Positions 58,384-64,000 of a stretch of 64,000 nt of DNA are shown piece by piece. The notes under the pieces were generated by a model, which saw nothing but the letters and a program-made list of their open reading frames with translations, did no database searches and was not told where the DNA came from. Location: contig NZ_CP108080.1 of the NCBI RefSeq assembly GCF_036181745.1, positions 7,133,501 to 7,197,500 on the forward strand, written 5' to 3'. This DNA comes from Streptomyces sp. NBC_00259 (GTDB lineage: Bacteria > Actinomycetota > Actinomycetes > Streptomycetales > Streptomycetaceae). How positions within the stretch are numbered: the first letter of the stretch is position 1; each line of letters opens with the position of its first letter. Both the position numbers and the translations under genes were made by a program.

Positions 58384-61300
58384 ATGCACGACGATCGCTC
58401 CTTGATCGAGGCCCGTCTGAAGCGGGTCCTGGACGAGCGGATCCGCCCCGCCGTCCACCCCGAGTCCGTTCCGCTGGATGTCGCGGTGTGGCACGCACCG
58501 GGTGAACCGGTGCCGGTCGCGGAAGGGCTCGCGGCCCAGCACAATCCGATCTCGGTCGGCGAGATGTGGGGCCCGCCCTGGGGCACCAGCTGGTTCCGCG
58601 TGTCGGGCACCGTGCCGCGTGAGTGGGCGGGACGGACCGTCGAGGCCGTCCTCGACCTCGGCTTCGACAACCGGTTCACCGGCAACCAGTCCGAAGCACT
58701 CGTCCACACCCCGGACGGGACCCCGGTGAAGGGTGTGAACCCGTGCAACCAGTGGGTGCGGATCGGTGCGTCCGTCGCCGGCGGCGAGCAGGTCCTGCTG
58801 CACCTGGAGGCCGCGTCCAACCCGATGCTCCTGCCGCCGGAGAACTCCTTCCGGCCGACGCCGCTCGGCGACCGGGAGACCGCCGGAAGCGAGCCGCTCT
58901 ACCGGCTGACCCGGATGGACCTCGCCGTGTTCGACGAGACGGTGTGGGAGCTCGTACAGGACCTGGAGGTGCTGGGCGGGCTGATGCACGAACTGCCCGT
59001 GGACTCAGGCCGCCGCTGGGAGCTGCTGCGCGCGATCGAGCGCGCCCTGGACGCCATCGACCTGCAGGACGTGAACGGCACGGCGGCCGCCGCCCGATCG
59101 GCCCTCGCACCGGCACTCGCCTCTCCCGCGTGCGCCTCCGCGCACCGGATCAGCGCGGTCGGCCACGCCCACATCGACTCCGCCTGGTTGTGGCCCCTGC
59201 GGGAGACCGTACGCAAGGTCGCCCGCACCGCCGCCAACATGACCGCGCTGCTGGAGGACGCTCCGGAGTTCGTGTTCGCCATGTCGCAGGCACAGCAGTA
59301 CGCGTGGATCAAGGAGCACCGGCCCGAGGTCTACGAGAAGGTCAAGAAGGCCGTCGCCGAGGGCCGGTTCGTCCCCGTGGGCGGCATGTGGGTCGAATCC
59401 GACACCAATATGCCCGGATCCGAGGCGCTGGCACGGCAGTTCGTGCACGGCAAGCGGTTCTTCCTGCAGGAGTTCGGGCTGGAGAGCGAGGAGGTGTGGC
59501 TGCCGGACTCCTTCGGCTACACCGCTGCCCTGCCGCAGATCGTGAAGCAGGCCGGAGCCCGGTGGTTCCTCACACAGAAGATCTCGTGGAACCAGCAGAA
59601 CCCGTTTCCGCACCACACCTTTCAGTGGGAAGGCATCGACGGCACCCGCGTGTTCACCCACTTCCCGCCGATCGACACCTACAACGCCCAGCTCTCCGGC
59701 GCCGAACTCGCCCATGTGGAGGCCAACTTCCGGGACAAGGGAGCCGCGACGCGCTCCCTCGCCCCGACCGGCTGGGGCGACGGCGGAGGCGGGACCACCC
59801 GCGAGATGCTCGCGCGCGCCGAGCGCGTACGCGATCTGGAAGGCTCCGCCCGTGTCGAGTGGGAGCGGCCGCGCGACTTCTTCGCCAAGGCCGAGGCGGA
59901 GCACCCGAACCCGCCGGTCTGGTCGGGCGAGCTCTACCTGGAGATCCACCGGGCGGTGCTGACCAGCCAGGCGAAGACGAAGCAGGGCAACCGCCGCTCC
60001 GAGCACCTGCTGTACGAGGCCGAACTGTGGGCCGCCACGGCCGCGGTACGGGCCGGGTTCCCGTACCCGTACGAGCGGCTGGACCGGCTGTGGAAGACGG
60101 TGCTGCTGCACCAGTTCCACGACATCCTGCCCGGCTCATCCATCGCCTGGGTGCACCGTGAGGCCGAGAAGACCTACGCCGCCGTGACCGAGGAGCTCCG
60201 GAGCATCGTCGACGCGGCACAGCGGGCGCTCGCCGGGGATCCGCGGGCGTCCACGCATGTGGTCTTCAACGCGGCCCCGCACACGCGCGCCGGAGTCGCG
60301 GCCGGCGGAGCGGCACCGAAGGCTCCGGCCGACGGGCGGTCCGTCACCGCGGCCGACCGTCCCGGCGGTGGATTCGTCCTCGACAACGGCCTGCTGCGGG
60401 TGGAGGTCGACGGCCGGGGACTCGTCGTCTCCGCGTACGATCAGGCGGCCGACCGCGAGACCGTGGCGCCCGGACGGGCGGCCAACCTGCTCCAGCTCCA
60501 CCCCGACTTCCCGAACATGTGGGACGCCTGGGACGTCGACGCCTTCTACCGGAACACCGTCACCGACCTGGTGGACGCCGACGAGGTGGCCCTCACCGAT
60601 CGCCGCCCGCAGGCGGCGTCGGTGCGGGTGGTCCGCTCCTTCGGCTCGTCGCGGGTGACGCAGACGCTGACACTGACGGCCGGTGAGAAGCGGCTGGACA
60701 TCGACACGGAGGTGGACTGGCGCGAGCGGGAGAAGTTCCTCAAGGCGGCCTTCCCGCTCGATCTCCACACCGACCGGTACGCCTGCGAGACGCAGTTCGG
60801 CCACGTCCACCGGCCCACCCACACCAACACGAGCTGGGACGCCGCCAAGTTCGAGGTGTGCGCCCACCGGTTCGTCCACCTGGAGGAGCCGGGCTTCGGT
60901 GTCGCCCTCGTCAACGACTCCACGTACGGCCACGACGTCACCCGTGACGTCCGGACCGACGGCACGACCACGACCGTCCGCCTCTCCCTGCTGCGTGCGC
61001 CCCGCTATCCCGACCCCGGCACCGACCAGGGCGTCCACCGCTTCCGCTACGCCCTCGTTCCCGGCGCGGGCATCGGCGACGCGGTCCGCGAGGGATACGC
61101 GCTGAACCTCCCCGAGCGCAGGGTCCCCGGTGACGCCCGGGTCGCCCCGCTGGTGAGCATCGACAATGATGCCGTCGTCGTCACGGCGGTCAAGCTGGCG
61201 GACGACGCGAGCGGCGACGTCGTCGTCAGGCTCTACGAGTCCCGGGGCGCCCGCGCCCGCGTCCGCCTCGACGCGTCTTTCGCGTCCGGATCCGTCATCG

Positions 61301-61440
61301 CCTGCGACCTGTTGGAACGGCCCTCGCCCGACGGGCCGGCCCTGACGACCACCGCCGACGGCGCCACCTTCGCGCTGCGCCCGTTCCAGATCACCACGCT
61401 GCGTCTGAAGCGCACGGCGATCGAGAGGAGCGCGGGATGA
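58384..61440 (+). CDS. Family 38 alpha-mannosidase
   Basis: A 1018-residue cytoplasmic enzyme without signal peptide. The GH38 motif HAHIDSAWLWP (about residue 260) supplies zinc ligands; the catalytic nucleophile Asp lies in LPDSFGYTAALPQI (about 375), and another zinc ligand in HQFHDILPGSSI. A helical-bundle domain (LLYEAELWAATAAV...) follows, then large beta-sandwich domains. The family hydrolyses alpha-mannosides. Lack of export and its place behind a sugar-binding lipoprotein suggest it degrades imported manno-oligosaccharides. Its stop overlaps the next start (ATGA at 61437-61440). Confidence 0.94.
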   Translation: MHDDRSLIEARLKRVLDERIRPAVHPESVPLDVAVWHAPGEPVPVAEGLAAQHNPISVGEMWGPPWGTSWFRVSGTVPREWAGRTVEAVLDLGFDNRFTGNQSEALVHTPDGTPVKGVNPCNQWVRIGASVAGGEQVLLHLEAASNPMLLPPENSFRPTPLGDRETAGSEPLYRLTRMDLAVFDETVWELVQDLEVLGGLMHELPVDSGRRWELLRAIERALDAIDLQDVNGTAAAARSALAPALASPACASAHRISAVGHAHIDSAWLWPLRETVRKVARTAANMTALLEDAPEFVFAMSQAQQYAWIKEHRPEVYEKVKKAVAEGRFVPVGGMWVESDTNMPGSEALARQFVHGKRFFLQEFGLESEEVWLPDSFGYTAALPQIVKQAGARWFLTQKISWNQQNPFPHHTFQWEGIDGTRVFTHFPPIDTYNAQLSGAELAHVEANFRDKGAATRSLAPTGWGDGGGGTTREMLARAERVRDLEGSARVEWERPRDFFAKAEAEHPNPPVWSGELYLEIHRAVLTSQAKTKQGNRRSEHLLYEAELWAATAAVRAGFPYPYERLDRLWKTVLLHQFHDILPGSSIAWVHREAEKTYAAVTEELRSIVDAAQRALAGDPRASTHVVFNAAPHTRAGVAAGGAAPKAPADGRSVTAADRPGGGFVLDNGLLRVEVDGRGLVVSAYDQAADRETVAPGRAANLLQLHPDFPNMWDAWDVDAFYRNTVTDLVDADEVALTDRRPQAASVRVVRSFGSSRVTQTLTLTAGEKRLDIDTEVDWREREKFLKAAFPLDLHTDRYACETQFGHVHRPTHTNTSWDAAKFEVCAHRFVHLEEPGFGVALVNDSTYGHDVTRDVRTDGTTTTVRLSLLRAPRYPDPGTDQGVHRFRYALVPGAGIGDAVREGYALNLPERRVPGDARVAPLVSIDNDAVVVTAVKLADDASGDVVVRLYESRGARARVRLDASFASGSVIACDLLERPSPDGPALTTTADGATFALRPFQITTLRLKRTAIERSAG

Positions 61441-63047
61441 TGCCGGCGGCCCCGGAACTCCCGGACGCGGCCTTCGTCGTGCACGACGACGCGGACGGTC
61501 CGTGCCCCGCCGTACGCAGCGGGGACCGCTTCACCACCGCGGACATGGAGATCGCCCTCGATCAGGCCCGGTACGGGCTCCGCATCGCGGTCTCCTGCCC
61601 GTCCCGCGGACTGTCCCGGATCGCGCTGCGATGGCACCGGCGACTGCCCGGCTCCGCGCTGTATCTGGGCGACGCCTGGGAACGCGGTTACGGCGACCTG
61701 CAGTGGCGGCACCGCCAGCCGGAGCGGATCCTGCCCTGGTACTGGCTGGCGCACGACCCGCAGGACGGTTCCACCCTCGGAATGGGTGTCCGCGTCAGGC
61801 CGCACGCCTTCTGTTCCTGGACGGTCGACGAGGACGGCATCACGCTGTGGCTCGACGTCCGGAGCGGCGGATCGCCCGTACTGCTCGGCGAGCGGGTCCT
61901 GGACGCAGCCACTGTCGTGGAGATCGGCAGCGCCGCGGGCGAATCGCCCTGGCAGACGCACCGTCGGCTGTGCACGTCCCTGTGCAGCGACCCGCTGCCC
62001 GCCCGCGGCCCCGTCGTCGGCTGCAACAACTGGTACTACGCGTACGGCGTGGACTTCGGTCCCGCGGAGGTGCAGCGCGACGCCGAGACGATCGTGGAGC
62101 TCGCCGACGGGCATCCCGTCGCGCCCTACTGCGTCGTCGACGCCGGCTGGAGCCCGGGCGGCGTCGCTCCCGGCGGCCCGTGGACGGCCGGGATCCCCGG
62201 TCTCTTCGACGACATGGCCGCCCTCGCCGACGGCATTGCGCAGCGCGGCGCACGGCCCGGCATCTGGTTCAGGCCCGCTGCACTGAGCACGGTGGACCGC
62301 GAGGAGCGCCTGCGCGCCGGACCGCGTCCCGTACCGGAGCAGCCGCTCGACCTCACCCTCGACGAGAACCTGGCGGCGATCGGGGACGACGTCTCCCGCC
62401 TCGTCGGCTGGGGCTACGAACTGATCAAGCACGACTTCTCGACGTACGACGCCTTCGGCAGATGGGGCAGCCCGACGACCTCCGAACCGACCGAGCCGGG
62501 ATGGCGGTTCGCCGATCCCCGGGTGACCAACGCGGAGGTACTGCTGGGGCTCTACCGGACCATCCGCGCGTCGGCGGGCGGCGCGCTGGTCCTCGGCTGC
62601 AACACGGTCGGCCACCTCGCGGCGGGACTCGTCGACGTGCAGCGCACGGGCGACGACACGTCCGGGCGCAGCTGGGAGCGCACGCGCCGGATGGGTGTGA
62701 ACACTCTGGCCTTCCGGATGGCGCAGCACGGTTCGTTCTTCACCGCCGACGCCGACTGCGTCCCCTGCACCCCGCGGACGCCCTGGACGATGAACCGCCG
62801 GTTCCTCGACCTGGTCGCCCGCTCCGGAACCGCGCTGTTCGTCTCCGTCGACCCGAAGGCCCGTACGACGGAGACCGACGCCGACCTGCGCGCCGCGCTC
62901 CGCCTCGCCCTCGACGGCGGCGAACCCGGCGGAGTCGAGGCGCTGGACTGGCTGCACACGACCGCGCCACGACGCTGGAACAGCGCCGGCGGGATCCATG
63001 AGTACACCTGGTCCGAGTCGGCCGGAGTCTGGCCGCTCGCCGTGTGA
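61437..63047 (+). CDS. GH-D clan glycosidase, alpha-galactosidase-like (GH36-type)
   Basis: A 536-residue cytoplasmic enzyme with an N-terminal beta domain (about 1-190) and a (beta/alpha)8 barrel. The catalytic nucleophile is Asp333 in YELIKHDFSTYD (the K-x-D pattern). The acid/base is one of the two Asp in QRTGDDTSG (406-407). The opening strand VVGCNNWYYAYGVDF and VVDAGWSPGG are typical of GH27/36 relatives. The substrate is probably an alpha-galactoside, although GH36 also holds alpha-N-acetylgalactosaminidases and others. Translational coupling to the GH38 gene (ATGA) puts both in one operon. Its stop begins a five-unit short repeat. Confidence 0.85.
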   Translation: MMPAAPELPDAAFVVHDDADGPCPAVRSGDRFTTADMEIALDQARYGLRIAVSCPSRGLSRIALRWHRRLPGSALYLGDAWERGYGDLQWRHRQPERILPWYWLAHDPQDGSTLGMGVRVRPHAFCSWTVDEDGITLWLDVRSGGSPVLLGERVLDAATVVEIGSAAGESPWQTHRRLCTSLCSDPLPARGPVVGCNNWYYAYGVDFGPAEVQRDAETIVELADGHPVAPYCVVDAGWSPGGVAPGGPWTAGIPGLFDDMAALADGIAQRGARPGIWFRPAALSTVDREERLRAGPRPVPEQPLDLTLDENLAAIGDDVSRLVGWGYELIKHDFSTYDAFGRWGSPTTSEPTEPGWRFADPRVTNAEVLLGLYRTIRASAGGALVLGCNTVGHLAAGLVDVQRTGDDTSGRSWERTRRMGVNTLAFRMAQHGSFFTADADCVPCTPRTPWTMNRRFLDLVARSGTALFVSVDPKARTTETDADLRAALRLALDGGEPGGVEALDWLHTTAPRRWNSAGGIHEYTWSESAGVWPLAV

Positions 63048-63111
63048 GGGGGCCCGTGTGAGGGGGTCCGGTGAGGAAGCCCGTATGAGGAAGGTCCGTA
63101 TGAGGAAGGGG
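63041..63111 (+). repeat. Five 13-15-bp tandem units spanning stop and start signals
   Basis: CGTGTGAGGGGGCC, CGTGTGAGGGGGTC, CGGTGAGGAAGCC, CGTATGAGGAAGGTC, CGTATGAGGAAGGGG run from 63041 to 63111. The first contains the TGA stop of the GH36-type gene. The last two each contain an ATG in the GH13 frame, and units 3-5 each supply a ribosome binding site. Confidence 0.85.
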
Positions 63112-63117
63112 AACAAT

Positions 63118-64000
63118 ATGGCCGCACCCCACACCGGTGCGTGGTGGCGCGACGCCGTCATCTACCAGGTGTACCCGCGCAGCTTCGCCGATGCCGACGG
63201 CGACGGCGTCGGAGACATCGCCGGCATCCGCGCCCGCCTCGGCCACATACGCGAACTCGGCGCCGACGCCGTCTGGATCAGCCCCTGGTACGTCTCACCG
63301 ATGGCCGACCACGGGTACGACGTGGCCGACTACCGCGACATCGACCCGCTGTTCGGCACCCGTGCGGACGCCGAAGCCCTGATCGCCGAGGCCCGCGAGG
63401 CGGGTCTGCGGATCGTCGTCGACCTGGTGCCCAACCACTGCTCCGACCGGCACCCCTGGTTCCGGGCAGCGGTGGCCGCCGGCCCCGGCTCCCCGGAACG
63501 GGAGCTCTTCCACTTCCGCCCCGGCCGGGGTGAGGGGGGCGAACTGCCGCCCAACGACTGGCCGTCCAACTTCGGCGGCCCGGCCTGGAGCCGGATCACC
63601 GAACCGGACGGGCGACCGGGGGAGTGGTACCTGAGAATGTTCGCCGCCGGCCAGCCCGACTGGAACTGGGACCATCCCGCGGTGCGCGAGGAGTTCGCCT
63701 CCGTCCTGCGGTTCTGGCTGGACCGGGGCGTCGCCGGCTTCCGGATCGACGTCGCCGACTACCTCGCCAAGGCGCCGGGGCTCCCCGACAGGGCCGAGTA
63801 CACGGGTGAGTCCCGCGATCCCTGGTCCGACCAGGACGCCGTCCACGAGATCTACCGCGGCTGGCGCCGCGTGCTCGACTCCTACGACGGCGAACGGGTC
63901 TTCGTCGCCGAGCTGTGGAACGACGACCCCGTGCGTTTCGCCCGCTACCTGCGGCCGGACGAGCTCCACTCCGCCTTCAACTTCCCGTTCCTGCAGGCGC
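63118..64000 (+). CDS. GH13 alpha-glucosidase / alpha-amylase family enzyme (3' end outside window)
   Basis: The visible 294 residues carry the GH13 conserved regions: WWRDAVIYQVYPRSFADADGDGVGDIAGI, region I VVDLVPNHCSD, region II GFRIDVAD with the nucleophile Asp, and the acid/base Glu in VFVAELWND. The lack of a signal peptide and the start resemble cytoplasmic oligo-1,6-glucosidase/alpha-glucosidases. The start ATG 63118 has AGGAAGGGG about six bases upstream and fits the family N-terminus; ATG 63100 and 63085 are in frame and each has its own ribosome binding site (see findings). The gene continues beyond the window. Confidence 0.93.
   Translation, partial: MAAPHTGAWWRDAVIYQVYPRSFADADGDGVGDIAGIRARLGHIRELGADAVWISPWYVSPMADHGYDVADYRDIDPLFGTRADAEALIAEAREAGLRIVVDLVPNHCSDRHPWFRAAVAAGPGSPERELFHFRPGRGEGGELPPNDWPSNFGGPAWSRITEPDGRPGEWYLRMFAAGQPDWNWDHPAVREEFASVLRFWLDRGVAGFRIDVADYLAKAPGLPDRAEYTGESRDPWSDQDAVHEIYRGWRRVLDSYDGERVFVAELWNDDPVRFARYLRPDELHSAFNFPFLQA

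Overview
The window is a high-GC actinobacterial chromosome segment with the style of a Streptomyces arm-proximal region. Nearly every codon ends in G or C, and many starts are leaderless or GTG. Its families are typical of the genus: a tyrosinase pair, a class F sortase, a WS/DGAT acyltransferase, DUF574 methyltransferase, PAS-GGDEF-EAL protein and chitinase. From about 1.5 to 31 kb the order (Sco0958-like acyltransferase, Fpg-like glycosylase, ECF sigma, Pro-rich protein, SCO0930-type lipoprotein, methyltransferase, RmdA, LysR, sdhCAB) recalls the SCO0922-SCO0958 region of S. coelicolor. That comparison is from memory, not a search.

Layout. 0-10 kb: the end of a SpoIIE-type phosphatase/anti-sigma kinase, a WS/DGAT acyltransferase, a DNA glycosylase, two head-to-head zinc-finger anti-sigma-like proteins, and a LytTR regulator - small protein - DUF485-like protein - sodium:solute symporter - LytS kinase block. 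10-17 kb: an unknown protein, an ECF sigma factor, an amino-acid permease, and divergent universal stress protein and LysX. 17-24 kb is a cell-surface district: polysaccharide deacetylase, class F sortase, an Asn/Gly-repeat surface protein, a second signal-peptide/anchor protein, a DUF4239 protein, a polyproline protein and a repeat lipoprotein. 23.6-27.9 kb: methyltransferase, RmdA, a MITE-like inverted-repeat element and a LysR regulator. 27.9-31.3 kb: the sdhCAB operon. 31-38 kb: enoyl-CoA hydratase, melC1-melC2, UvrA2, a luciferase-like monooxygenase, a HAD phosphatase and dodecin.

38.2-40.7 kb is a decayed pocket. One deletion appears to have removed the facing 5' ends of a GntR/UTRA regulator and a GH20 hexosaminidase, and the next gene (CBM3-GH16-like) is frameshifted. 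41-47 kb holds ornithine-lipid genes olsB-olsA, converging on the ergothioneine operon egtABCD. 47-54 kb: a microbial PARG-like protein, hydrolase, LacI regulator, thioredoxin, pyridine-nucleotide disulfide oxidoreductase, TPR protein, pirin and a small secreted protein. 54.6-64 kb: a GH18 chitinase with a chitin-type promoter, and a sugar-uptake/hydrolysis operon (binding lipoprotein, GH38, GH36-like, GH13, running off the window) behind two palindromic operators.

The most interesting signals are: (1) a three-box promoter with identical spacing in front of the class F sortase and in front of a protein that shares a GGLGGS-membrane-RRR tail with its neighbour; (2) the sugar operon with dual operators, no permeases yet in view, and a GH13 start region with three in-frame RBS-ATG units; (3) the double-gene deletion scar; (4) a near-200-bp perfect-ended inverted repeat overlapping the rmdA stop codon. 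No tRNA, rRNA, CRISPR, prophage or insertion-sequence transposase was seen.
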